From: an uncultured Anaerolineales bacterium
GTDB taxonomy: Bacteria; Chloroflexota; Anaerolineae; Anaerolineales; Villigracilaceae
Direction: 5' to 3'
Length of the DNA stretch: 33,514 nt
Assembly (NCBI GenBank): GCA_937960595.1
Contig: CALGPL010000077.1
Span: 1 to 33,514 of the forward strand
The translations under genes were made by a program, and so were the position numbers. Position 1 is the first letter of the stretch. Each line of letters begins with the position of its first letter. Shown here in pieces: positions 16,744 to 24,114 of this stretch. Below the pieces are notes generated by a model. The model had not been told where the DNA came from. It was given only the letters and a program-made list of their open reading frames with translations, and did no database searches.

Positions 16744-17754
16744 ATGGGCGCTTTCTCGAAGGATTTGGGCATTGATTTGGGGACTGTTCAAACCCGGATT
16801 GCCGATTCCGGCGGCGTGTTGGTGGATGAGCCGACCGTGGCGGCGATCGTGGTAGAAGAACAGAAGGTGGTCGAATTTGGCAAAGCGGCCCGCGAGATGC
16901 AGGGCCGGGTCTTGCCCGATACGATCGAACTGGCGCGCCCGCTTCAGAATGGCGTGGTCGCCGATTATGAAATCACCGAGGTGCTGCTACGGGAACTGCT
17001 GAAACGCGTCAGCGGGCCGATGCGTATTTTCCGGCCGCGGGCGATGATTACCGTTCCTTATGGCGTCACCAGCGTGGAGTCGCGGGCGGTGCACGAGGCG
17101 GTCCTGGCGGCGGGCAGTCGAGAAGCCTACCTCATCCAGCAGCCCCTGGCAGCCGCCATCGGCATGGGCCTGCCGATTGGCTCACCGAGCGGCAACATGA
17201 TCATCTGTTTGGGCGGGGGCGTCACGCAGGCGGCCATCGTTTCGATGTACAGCATCGTTTCGGCAGAAACCCTGCGGGCGGGCGGTCTGCAACTCGATGA
17301 TGCGGTAGTTACCTACGTGCGCCGCAAATACGGGGTCATGATCGGCCCGGCCACCGCCGAGCAATTGAAGATCAAGATCGGCGCGGCTGTGCCGCAAGAC
17401 CGCGAAGAAAGCCTCGAAGTGCAGGGACAGGATCAGGTCAGCGGCCTGCCGCGCCCGGTCACGTTGACGACCGGCGAGGTGGTCGAGGCGCTCCAGGAAC
17501 CGCTCAAGCAAGCGGTCGAAATCTGCCGCCGGGTGCTCGAAAAGACTCCTCCCGAGTTGGTCTCCGACATCATTGACCGCGGCGTGGCGCTGTGCGGCGG
17601 CGGCGCGTTGCTCAAGGGTGTGGATAAGTTGTTCACCAAGGCCCTCGGCATTCCCGCCTATCTGGTCGACAATCCGACCACCTGTGTGGTCGAGGGAGCG
17701 GTCAAAGCCTTTGCTCTCTATCCGCTCCTGCGGCGCAACCTGCCGCCGGTTTAG
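16744..17754 (+). CDS. MreB-like actin homolog with altered ATPase site
   Basis: 336 residues, as for MreB. The phosphate-1 loop LGIDLGTVQT (Asp11) resembles the MreB IDLGTANT, and the adenosine loop ALCGGGALLKGVDKL and C-terminal VVEGAVKAFA are close to MreB. Two key sites deviate. The conserved EEPMAAAIG is QQPLAAAIG (Gln132-Gln133), replacing the catalytic glutamate region. The phosphate-2 loop DIGGGTT is CLGGGVT (Cys155), losing the aspartate that helps bind metal-ATP. MreB filaments guide cell-wall synthesis for rod shape; this copy may bind nucleotide but hydrolyse it poorly. No mreC or mreD follows. Its start lies 3 bases after atpC (ribosome site GAGAGG overlapping the atpC end), tying its expression to ATP synthase. 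Confidence 0.85.
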   Translation: MGAFSKDLGIDLGTVQTRIADSGGVLVDEPTVAAIVVEEQKVVEFGKAAREMQGRVLPDTIELARPLQNGVVADYEITEVLLRELLKRVSGPMRIFRPRAMITVPYGVTSVESRAVHEAVLAAGSREAYLIQQPLAAAIGMGLPIGSPSGNMIICLGGGVTQAAIVSMYSIVSAETLRAGGLQLDDAVVTYVRRKYGVMIGPATAEQLKIKIGAAVPQDREESLEVQGQDQVSGLPRPVTLTTGEVVEALQEPLKQAVEICRRVLEKTPPELVSDIIDRGVALCGGGALLKGVDKLFTKALGIPAYLVDNPTTCVVEGAVKAFALYPLLRRNLPPV

Positions 17755-17776
17755 GAGGCTTGCTCGAAAGAATCGA

Positions 17777-17803
17777 AACGGCGTCGCTTGGGACGCCGTT
17801 TTT
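17777..17803. terminator. Terminator shared by the MreB-like and rex genes
   Basis: A 9-bp stem AACGGCGTC/GACGCCGTT with loop GCTTGG is followed by TTT on the plus strand, and by TTTCGATTCTTTCG on the minus strand. It lies between convergent genes and probably works in both directions. Confidence 0.85.
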
Positions 17804-17809
17804 CGTTGC

Positions 17810-18427
17810 TCATTCCCCGATGTAATAGGTCATGCGTTGCAAGCCGATCGAAGGGTCGAGGTACTGGACGCGCACCCCGGCCGGGACGGTCAGATTGATG
17901 GGAGCGTAATTCAGGATCGCCTGCACCCCCGCCTCGACCAGCAGATTGGCCACCTCCTGCGCCGCCGAGGCCGGGACGCACAACATGGCGACTTTGATCC
18001 CCGCCTCTCGAATGGCTGCGCTCATCTCGGCCGCGTCGCGGATGACGTAGGGGCCGACGGTCTGCCCGATCTTGGCCGGGTCGTTGTCGAAGACCATTGC
18101 CACCCGGAAGCCGCGGTCTTTGAAGCCCTGATAGCGGGCCAGGGCATGGCCCATATCGCCCATGCCGACGATGACCGTCTCCCAGACCCGATCTACCTTG
18201 AGAATCTCACGCAAACGCTCGCTCAGGAAGGAAATGTTGTAGCCGGTCCCTTGCTTGCCGAATTCCCCGAATTGAGAAAGGTCTTTGCGAATCTGGGCTG
18301 CCGAGATGCCCACCTGCTCGCCGAGTTCCTGCGAGGAGGTGATCGTCTTGCCCTGGGCCTGCATGTGCTGGAGAGCGCGCAGGTAGATCGGCAACCTGCT
18401 CACGATAATGTCCGGTATCTCTTTCAT
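17810..18427 (-). CDS. rex: Redox-sensing transcriptional repressor Rex
   Basis: 205 residues, normal for Rex. The N-terminal winged helix has IPDIIVSRLPIYLRAL, TSSQELGEQVGISAAQIRKDLS and FGEFGKQGTGYN, which are diagnostic of Rex. The Rossmann domain begins VIVGMGDMGHA with GxGxxG and has the acidic FDNDPAKIG strand end. The domain-swapped C-terminal helix ends LQRMTYYIGE. Rex binds operators when NAD+ dominates and releases them when NADH rises, controlling respiratory and fermentative genes. ATG 18427 follows AGGCGGA; the frame stays open far upstream, but that overlaps the next gene and lacks similarity. I find no clear Rex box (TTGTGAA-N4-TTCACAA) in the window. It is convergent with the F1-ATPase unit. 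Confidence 0.95.
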   Translation of the reverse strand: MKEIPDIIVSRLPIYLRALQHMQAQGKTITSSQELGEQVGISAAQIRKDLSQFGEFGKQGTGYNISFLSERLREILKVDRVWETVIVGMGDMGHALARYQGFKDRGFRVAMVFDNDPAKIGQTVGPYVIRDAAEMSAAIREAGIKVAMLCVPASAAQEVANLLVEAGVQAILNYAPINLTVPAGVRVQYLDPSIGLQRMTYYIGE

Positions 18428-18507
18428 AAAATCCGCCTGTTTTCTTGAAGATGGATAGCCAAGACAAAATTTACCATAAAAAGAGGCTTCGTGCAATTCG
18501 AATCGCG

Positions 18508-20610
18508 CTACTTGCGGACCTCCAGACGGATCTCGAACGGGGTCTGCCCGCGCACTTCGACCAGGGAGAGCGGGAAGGGCAGATAGTGAATGGGAGGGTA
18601 ATCCAGGTTGGGATTTTCGGGGCGCGCCAGAAAGATGAGCGAGGACGGGTATCCCTGCGCCCACAGGCGGGCGCTGGCGCGGACCTCGAGCCGCAATCCC
18701 TGGCGCGGTCCCCACTCCCAGGCGTTGGCCGAAAGCACGCCGGCATATTCCTGGCCGCCGAAGAAAAATTGCCACGGATCGACCACCAGCGGCAGGGAGG
18801 TTTGCAGGAAGGAAGCAGCCGCCTCGATTTGGGCGGTCAGTCCGCCGGCATCGAGGGAGAACGTTTTGAGGCGCCGGCCGTCGGCGGTGGAAAAGCGGAT
18901 GGTGGTTGTTCCTGTCGGCGAGAATTCGTAGGGTTCGAAGGTGCGGTCGCGGTCGCTGAAGGCGCCCATGATCTGACCCGGGTCGGCGGCCTGACCGGCG
19001 GAGGTGTTCCAAAAGGACGGGTCGCTCATGCCGAGCAGGAATTGAGCGGTCGGGCCGATCAACTGGTGGGCGCCGTTTTCATCGCGGTAGAACAGGTGCG
19101 TCAGGCGGGCGCCCTCTGGCTCGAGGAGGGCAAAATACTCCGGGCTGGCCAGCACGCATTCGGGCTGACCGTCACGGTCGGGGTCTTCTTCGCAGGAGGC
19201 GCGCCGGTACGGACTCTCGGCCCAGGCGCTGCCGGCCAGCAAGACGCCGATCTGCCCCTGATAGGCAGCCCGCAGGGGAGGAGGGCTGTTGGCCAGCAGG
19301 AAATGGACCTGCCAGGCGGCGTCGGTCAGGGCGTTGGGAGGGGCGGCTTGCAATTCGGCCAGGAAAGGATCGGGAGCGGCGGGGAGCGGCTCGGGGAGGG
19401 CTTGCGGCTCGCCGAGCGGAAAGGTCAACAGGGCCGGGCCATCCAGGACGCGAATCCACGGGTGGGCGGCCAGCCAGGCCAGCGAGGGGCCGGCCATGTC
19501 CGAGTCGCCCCAGGTGCTGCGCGGCAGGCTGCCGCCCAGGATGACCAGGTCGGCGGGATCCGAGGAGAGAGCCGCCTGCATCAGGGCGCGGCGGACTTCG
19601 AGAGCGGGGCCGTCGGCGGTGGCCTGGAGAGCGTCGGCAGGCGGCAGGGGAATCAGGCGGGTCCGGCCCACGCGGCTCAGGTGGGAGGCGTCGCCCAGGG
19701 AGAGGAATTGGGCGCGGTAGCCGGGGACGAGGCCGCCGTCGGCGGCAAAGACGAAGTCGCTGGCCGGCAGGTGAAAGGTCTGGGCGGCGCGCCGGTGGTA
19801 GGCCAGGGCAGTCTCGGCTGGCGAGGCGTTGACCACGTCGGGCAGGATCAGCAGGCCGTCTGCCTGCATGGCGGCGATGCGGTCGAGGCTGTGGAAGGCG
19901 TCCAGAATGGCCAGGCTGGAGGGCGTCTTCAGGTCGAGCAGGAAGACGGGCAAGCGGCTGCGGTCGGCGGCCTCCAGCAGGTGGCGCAGGCCGTGGCGTT
20001 CGCCGGTCGGGCCGGTGTGGGCGCCGTCCCAGCGGCGCAGGGCCTGGGCGGGGGTGGCGGCGGGGAAGACATCCCAAAAGACCAGCAGCACGGCGGCGCG
20101 CTGAGTTGGAGGAAGCGCATCCGAGCGCACGCCGGGGATGGAGTCTGCCTGCTCGGCCTGGTTTGCCCGGCTGACGAGGTCGAGCCGGTAGGGCGGGGTG
20201 AGCAGGGCGCGGCTGAGGGAGAGGGTGACGGTGTCGAGCGCCGGGTCATAGACGATGCGCGGGCGAATCGCCGGGGCCGGGCGGCCGGGCTGTTCGACCA
20301 CGGCGGGGCTGCCGGCGGCGAAACGGAGGTCGAGCGGGGCGGCGGCGAAGCGCGCCGAGTCCCAAATGGAAAGGTGAAGGTCGTAACCGCCGGCGGAGTC
20401 GAGGTCGAGCAGGTCGATGCGGATTTGGATTTCCTGGGCGGTGAGGCGGGTGTAGACGGCCAGCAGGTCGCTGGCGGGGGTGGGGGCGTCGCCGGGCGGG
20501 TCGAGGGCGCGCAGATCTTCGAGCGTCCAGGGGGAGGCCGGGCGCGGCAGCGGCAGGCAGGCGCTCAGCATGAGCAGGCACAGCAAGGGAAGGAGCAGGA
20601 GGCGTTTCAT
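18508..20610 (-). CDS. Large secreted lipoprotein of unknown function
   Basis: 700 residues. Signal peptide MKRLLLLPLLCLLMLSAC with lipobox Cys18. The N-terminal ~150 residues are beta-rich with alternating hydrophobics (IQIRIDLLDLDSAGGYDLHLSIW), like a DOMON/glucodextranase-type sandwich. The middle has alpha/beta features (HGLRHLLEAADRSRLPVFLLDLK, ADLVILGGSLPRSTWG) that weakly recall polysaccharide deacetylase or TIM-barrel hydrolases. The C-terminus is again beta-rich (LEVRASARLWAQGYPSSLIFL). No catalytic set can be named. It lies downstream of the CHASE2 cyclase, separated by a hairpin that ends only 11 bases before its ATG, and there is no clear ribosome site. Envelope carbohydrate processing is a guess only. 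Confidence 0.6.
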   Translation of the reverse strand: MKRLLLLPLLCLLMLSACLPLPRPASPWTLEDLRALDPPGDAPTPASDLLAVYTRLTAQEIQIRIDLLDLDSAGGYDLHLSIWDSARFAAAPLDLRFAAGSPAVVEQPGRPAPAIRPRIVYDPALDTVTLSLSRALLTPPYRLDLVSRANQAEQADSIPGVRSDALPPTQRAAVLLVFWDVFPAATPAQALRRWDGAHTGPTGERHGLRHLLEAADRSRLPVFLLDLKTPSSLAILDAFHSLDRIAAMQADGLLILPDVVNASPAETALAYHRRAAQTFHLPASDFVFAADGGLVPGYRAQFLSLGDASHLSRVGRTRLIPLPPADALQATADGPALEVRRALMQAALSSDPADLVILGGSLPRSTWGDSDMAGPSLAWLAAHPWIRVLDGPALLTFPLGEPQALPEPLPAAPDPFLAELQAAPPNALTDAAWQVHFLLANSPPPLRAAYQGQIGVLLAGSAWAESPYRRASCEEDPDRDGQPECVLASPEYFALLEPEGARLTHLFYRDENGAHQLIGPTAQFLLGMSDPSFWNTSAGQAADPGQIMGAFSDRDRTFEPYEFSPTGTTTIRFSTADGRRLKTFSLDAGGLTAQIEAAASFLQTSLPLVVDPWQFFFGGQEYAGVLSANAWEWGPRQGLRLEVRASARLWAQGYPSSLIFLARPENPNLDYPPIHYLPFPLSLVEVRGQTPFEIRLEVRK

Positions 20611-20621
20611 GGGCAATCAAA

Positions 20622-20644
20622 GGAGAGCGCCGCCGGCGCTCTCC
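20622..20644 (-). terminator. Terminator or attenuating hairpin after the cyclase gene
   Basis: A perfect 10-bp stem GGAGAGCGCC/GGCGCTCTCC with a 3-base loop is followed on the minus strand by TTTGATTG. It lies between the cyclase stop (20663) and the lipoprotein start (20610), so any transcript reaching the lipoprotein from the cyclase must pass it. Confidence 0.7.
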
Positions 20645-20662
20645 CGTCGGCAGGATGGGTCT

Positions 20663-22522
20663 TCAGGAATTGGTTGTTTCGAGAGGCGGGCTGCCTTTGC
20701 GTCCGATCAGTTTGTAGATGCGCACCGGTTCGGCTTTGCCTTTGACGGGCGCGGCCTCGATGAATTCGACCTCGAATTCGCTTTCGATGGCGCGGGCGGT
20801 GCTTTCGCTGACGATGATGGGCCAGGCGTAGGTCTTGGTCAGGTCTTGCAGACGGGAGGCCAGGTTGACGTTGTCGCCGATGGCGGTGTAGTTGATGCGC
20901 TGGGCCGAGCCGATCAAGCCGACGAAGGCTTCGCCGCTGTTCAGGCCGATTCCGATCTCGAATCGGCCAGAGAAGATGCCCTCGGCTTTCCATTTTTTTC
21001 GCAAGTCGGCCAGGCGCCGCTGCATTTCGACGGCGGCGCGGGCAGCGCGCAGGGCGTGGTCGCGGTAGGGCACCGGCTCGCCAAAGAAGGCGACGATGGC
21101 ATCGCCCTCGTATTTGTCCACCGTGCCGCCGTATTTGTGAATCACGCCGGTCATCACTTCGAGGTAGGGGTTGAGCAGGGCGACGACCTCTTCGGGGGTG
21201 AGTTTCTCGGAGAGCGAGGTGAAGCCGCGGATGTCGGAGAACAGGACGGTGAGGACGGCGCGCTTGTTGAGCGAACGGATGTCTTGGGTTTCCAGCAGTT
21301 GATCCACCATCTCGGGCGAGACGAAGCGGCTGAACAGGTTGCGGACGCGGCGCTTTTCGACCTCCTGCGAGACGGCCTGTTCGGTGGTGGGGAGGAGGAC
21401 GCCCAGCAGGAGCATCAGCAGGGGAGCAGTCATCGGCAGATACCAGCCGGCGCGCGCGAAGATGAGATAAACGGCGGTTAAGTAGAGGATCAGGCTGCCA
21501 CCCATCAGCAGCAACGTCAGGCTAGGGCGGCGCAGTCGAATGAGCAGACTGACCAGGAGAGCCATGCTCAGGAGAATCAAGAGGGAGGCCCACAGCGGCA
21601 GGATGCGCAGGTGACGGCCGGAGAGCAGCGTCCCGACGGCGTTGGCGACGACTTCCACCCCCGGCATCTGTTCTTTGGCCGAGAAGGGGGTTGGGTAGAT
21701 ATCCTGAAGGGTGAGGGTGGTGGCGCCGATCAGGACGATTTTGTCGCGGAACAGTTCGGGGGGGTAGTCCCCCAGCAGGAGGCGGGCAGCCGAATAGGTG
21801 GGATAGGTGCCGGCCGGGCCGGCGTAGTTGATCAACAAGGTCGTGCCGTTGAGAGGGACCTCTTGGCCGTTGAAAGTCAGCCTGGCGGAGCCGGCCGGAG
21901 AGGGCGGGTCGGTGGCCAGGGTCAGGGCGGCGATTTCGAAGGCCCAATGGTAATAGCGTTCGTCGCCATAGGTTTGATAAGCATAGACGCTTCGCACGAT
22001 GGCGTCATCGTCCTGGGAGACCAGGGTGATTCCCAGACCATCCACCGCGGAGCGGTAGGCCGGCAGAGGTAGTTTGAGCGTGACGGTACCCTGCGCCGGG
22101 TCTTCGAAGATCTGGGCAACGGTCACGGCCTGGGGAGCCCGGGCGAGGGCGTCAGCCAGGGCGGCGTCGCCGGCGGGATCGCTGTCGGCTTCGAACAGGA
22201 AGATATCCAGGCCAATCAGGCGCGCTCCGGCCGCGTCGAGCCAGTTGACGATCTCGGCCAGGTAAGCGCGCGGCCAGGGCCACTGATAGCCGGTCCAGTT
22301 GAAGGAGAAATCGTCGATGGCCACGATGACGATTGGTTCGCTGGGCGGCTGTTCGCCCCGCAGACGCATCAGCGTATCGCGCATCGAGAGTTCCAGCCGC
22401 TCGAGCGGGGTGGTCAGACGAGGGATGGCAGCGATCACCTCGTGGGTCAGGAGCAGAAGAACGAGAAGGACCAGCAGCAGGTTGTGCAGGGGGAAACGCC
22501 TGGGGCGGGCGGGTGTCTTCAT
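20663..22522 (-). CDS. CHASE2-domain adenylate cyclase
   Basis: 619 residues. A first helix (NLLLVLLVLLLL, about 12-30) is followed by an extracytoplasmic CHASE2 domain (about 40-305; IVIVAIDDFSFNWTG, WPWPRAYLAEIV, GLDIFLFEAD, LLINYAGPAGTYPTYS), three helices (about 310-390), and a class III cyclase domain (about 425-595). Catalytic residues are visible: metal-binding Asp430 (FSDIRGF) and Asp474, ATP-specifying Lys470 (VDKYEGD) and Asp550 (AIGDNVNLASR), and transition-state Arg557. It should make cAMP in the cytoplasm in response to an unknown external signal. A FecR-domain lipoprotein is encoded immediately upstream, a combination seen with CHASE2 proteins elsewhere. There is no ribosome site; a promoter lies right before the ATG. 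Confidence 0.93.
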   Translation of the reverse strand: MKTPARPRRFPLHNLLLVLLVLLLLTHEVIAAIPRLTTPLERLELSMRDTLMRLRGEQPPSEPIVIVAIDDFSFNWTGYQWPWPRAYLAEIVNWLDAAGARLIGLDIFLFEADSDPAGDAALADALARAPQAVTVAQIFEDPAQGTVTLKLPLPAYRSAVDGLGITLVSQDDDAIVRSVYAYQTYGDERYYHWAFEIAALTLATDPPSPAGSARLTFNGQEVPLNGTTLLINYAGPAGTYPTYSAARLLLGDYPPELFRDKIVLIGATTLTLQDIYPTPFSAKEQMPGVEVVANAVGTLLSGRHLRILPLWASLLILLSMALLVSLLIRLRRPSLTLLLMGGSLILYLTAVYLIFARAGWYLPMTAPLLMLLLGVLLPTTEQAVSQEVEKRRVRNLFSRFVSPEMVDQLLETQDIRSLNKRAVLTVLFSDIRGFTSLSEKLTPEEVVALLNPYLEVMTGVIHKYGGTVDKYEGDAIVAFFGEPVPYRDHALRAARAAVEMQRRLADLRKKWKAEGIFSGRFEIGIGLNSGEAFVGLIGSAQRINYTAIGDNVNLASRLQDLTKTYAWPIIVSESTARAIESEFEVEFIEAAPVKGKAEPVRIYKLIGRKGSPPLETTNS

Positions 22523-22528
22523 AGACCT

Positions 22529-22557
22529 ATTTTATAGAAAAACGGGTGCGCCGACAA
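22529..22557 (-). promoter_or_regulatory. Promoter ending at the cyclase start codon (leaderless candidate)
   Basis: On the minus strand TTGTCG (22552-22557), a 17-base spacer and TAAAAT (22529-22534) are followed by AGGTCT and the ATG at 22522. An overlapping TATAAA is an alternative -10. The -35 overlaps the hairpin that ends the FecR gene. Confidence 0.45.
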
Positions 22558-22569
22558 CCGTCAGCGCAC
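22546..22569 (-). terminator. Terminator of the FecR-domain lipoprotein gene
   Basis: The minus strand forms GTGCGCTGAC, loop GGTT, GTCGGCGCAC (10 pairs with one G-U), followed by CCGTTTTTC. This is a textbook intrinsic terminator, 30 bases after the stop codon. Confidence 0.88.
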
Positions 22570-22598
22570 ACCGAATTCCAGGCCGGCTGGTCCTATCT

Positions 22599-24005
22599 TC
22601 ATGGACAGACGGATATTTCCTGATAAAAATAAACTTCGGAGGCAGCATGGTTCCCGAGGTTGTCGGCTGCGGCAAACCACCAGTAGACCTGATCGCTCGG
22701 GTTGGCGGGGATGATGGGGTTGCCGCTCCACAGGCCATTGTTGAAGGACAGTGGAAGCGTCCCGCTGCAGATTGGCGTGCCCAGGTAATCCTGGACTTGA
22801 TAGCCAACCCAGACGCTCGATACACCGTCGCTGTCGGCAACGATGACTTTGAAATAGCGCTGGTCGCAAAATTCCGTGACCGGATTGAGCGGCCCTTCGA
22901 TGAAGGTGAAGTAGGTGTTGGTATCGTGGGTCGGCAGGGGCGTTTGAGGCGGCAGAAGCGTCTCGTTGACGGTGGCCGGCTTGGTGAAGATGAACGAACC
23001 GGCGGTGCAGATGACCTGTCCGTGGGCGTCTAGGGCGCTGACCTGCCAGGAGTAAGTGCCGGCTGCGCTCAGGCTTTCGAGGTAGCGGGTCAGGCTGGTG
23101 TTGGCCGTGCTGAAGGTGTTGACCGCCCCGTTGATGGAGATAATTTGCAGGCGGTATTCCACTGCGCCGGGTTGGGGAGTCCAGTGGAAGACCAACTCGC
23201 CGGAGGCGGGCAGAATCGTGCCGTTGGCCGGCGCGAGGAGTTGCAAAGTGCAGGCGGCATTGGGAGAGAGGAGGGCGGTGGGCGTCGGCGTGACGGAGGC
23301 TGTCGGCGTGGGGGTGGGGAAGGCCGTCAGCGTGGCGAGGATGTCCGGCAGGAGGGCGTTGGCCTCGGGGACGTTGCTCGCCCAGGTCTGGAATTCCTCC
23401 CAGGTCAGGAGGTAAGCGGTGGGGGGCGGGGGCGTTTCGCCTGGGCCGGCGAGATAGAGGAGGGCGCCTTCGCCGGTGGACAAGTCGAGGCTGCCGCTGT
23501 CGTTGGCGGCGGCGCATTCGCCCTCGAAACAACTGACCCAGACGTTCAGCGTCAGCGGGTCGATCCAGACCATCAGGTGGGAGCCGCGCACGGCGGCGGT
23601 GCCGGCGGGCGTCTCGACTTCGAGCGAGCCGCCGGTCAGCATCACCCAGATTTGGCCGGCGGCCAGGCGCAGCCGCGTGAAGAGACCGGTTTCCGTCTCG
23701 GTGTTGGCGGTCAGCAGGAAGGAGGTGTTGGGCGCCAGCCGGATGATGGTGCCGGTCGAGAGGTCGAGGCGGGCGCGGCTATTGTCTCCGGTGCGCACCT
23801 CTCCGCCTTCGAGCAAGACGGCGTTCTCGGCGGCGGCGGCGAATTCTGCCTGGCCGGGATTTTTGATCTGGACGCTGCCGACCACTTCACTCAGCCGGGC
23901 AGACTGAGGCTGGGAGGGAACTGCCGGCGTTTCGGTCTGGCAGCCGCTGAACAGCCAAACAAAGAGAACCAAAGCAAGAGCCAATGGCTTAGAACGAGGG
24001 TCCAT
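22599..24005 (-). CDS. FecR-domain lipoprotein with Ig/fibronectin-like modules
   Basis: 468 residues. Signal peptide with lipobox FSGC (Cys about residue 22). The FecR domain (about 35-170) shows VGSVQIKNPGQ, GEVRTGDNSRARLDLSTGTIIRL and GGSLEVETPAGTAAVRGSHL, the conserved V-x-TP-x-G-xxxVRGT-like core. After a Thr/Pro spacer (PTPTPTASVTPTP) comes a fibronectin-like module (LLAPANGTILPASGELVFHWTP region), then a final beta module with paired Cys residues. The frame opens earlier, but ATG 24005 has AGGAGG six bases before it. FecR modules act in envelope sensing; adjacency to the CHASE2 cyclase suggests it may present the signal, which is inference. Confidence 0.85.
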   Translation of the reverse strand: MDPRSKPLALALVLFVWLFSGCQTETPAVPSQPQSARLSEVVGSVQIKNPGQAEFAAAAENAVLLEGGEVRTGDNSRARLDLSTGTIIRLAPNTSFLLTANTETETGLFTRLRLAAGQIWVMLTGGSLEVETPAGTAAVRGSHLMVWIDPLTLNVWVSCFEGECAAANDSGSLDLSTGEGALLYLAGPGETPPPPTAYLLTWEEFQTWASNVPEANALLPDILATLTAFPTPTPTASVTPTPTALLSPNAACTLQLLAPANGTILPASGELVFHWTPQPGAVEYRLQIISINGAVNTFSTANTSLTRYLESLSAAGTYSWQVSALDAHGQVICTAGSFIFTKPATVNETLLPPQTPLPTHDTNTYFTFIEGPLNPVTEFCDQRYFKVIVADSDGVSSVWVGYQVQDYLGTPICSGTLPLSFNNGLWSGNPIIPANPSDQVYWWFAAADNLGNHAASEVYFYQEISVCP

Positions 24006-24040
24006 GTCAACCTCCTCTGGCAGATGCACTTAAGGGTGCT

Positions 24041-24048
24041 ATTTTACA
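24041..24048 (-). promoter_or_regulatory. Putative -10 region of the FecR-domain gene
   Basis: TGTAAAAT on the minus strand places transcription start near 24034, about 29 bases before the ATG, with the AGGAGG site in between. No good -35 is seen. Confidence 0.35.
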
Positions 24049-24058
24049 CGTTCATGGC

Positions 24059-24086
24059 CAAAAGGGCGGGGACATCCCACCTTTTG
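24059..24086 (-). terminator. Probable terminator after the SH3b lipoprotein gene
   Basis: Outer arms CAAAAGG and CCTTTTG with an inner GGGA/TCCC stem. The run of T is inside the descending arm. The hairpin starts about 28 bases after the stop at 24115. Confidence 0.5.
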
Positions 24087-24114
24087 ACTATTTGTCAGGC
24101 AAGTTGTGTCGGCT

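Noticed and set aside
18428-18507. Rex operator upstream of rex
   Set aside because: No TTGTGAA-N4-TTCACAA-like inverted repeat could be found there or near the F1-ATPase promoter.
18428-19012. N-terminal extension of Rex to a start at 19012
   Set aside because: It overlaps the lipoprotein gene and the extension is unlike Rex; ATG 18427 gives the normal Rex N-terminus.
18445-20745. Open frame of 766 codons on the plus strand opposite the large lipoprotein
   Set aside because: The minus-strand frame has a signal peptide and lipobox; the plus-strand translation is Gly/Gln/Arg-rich without domains.
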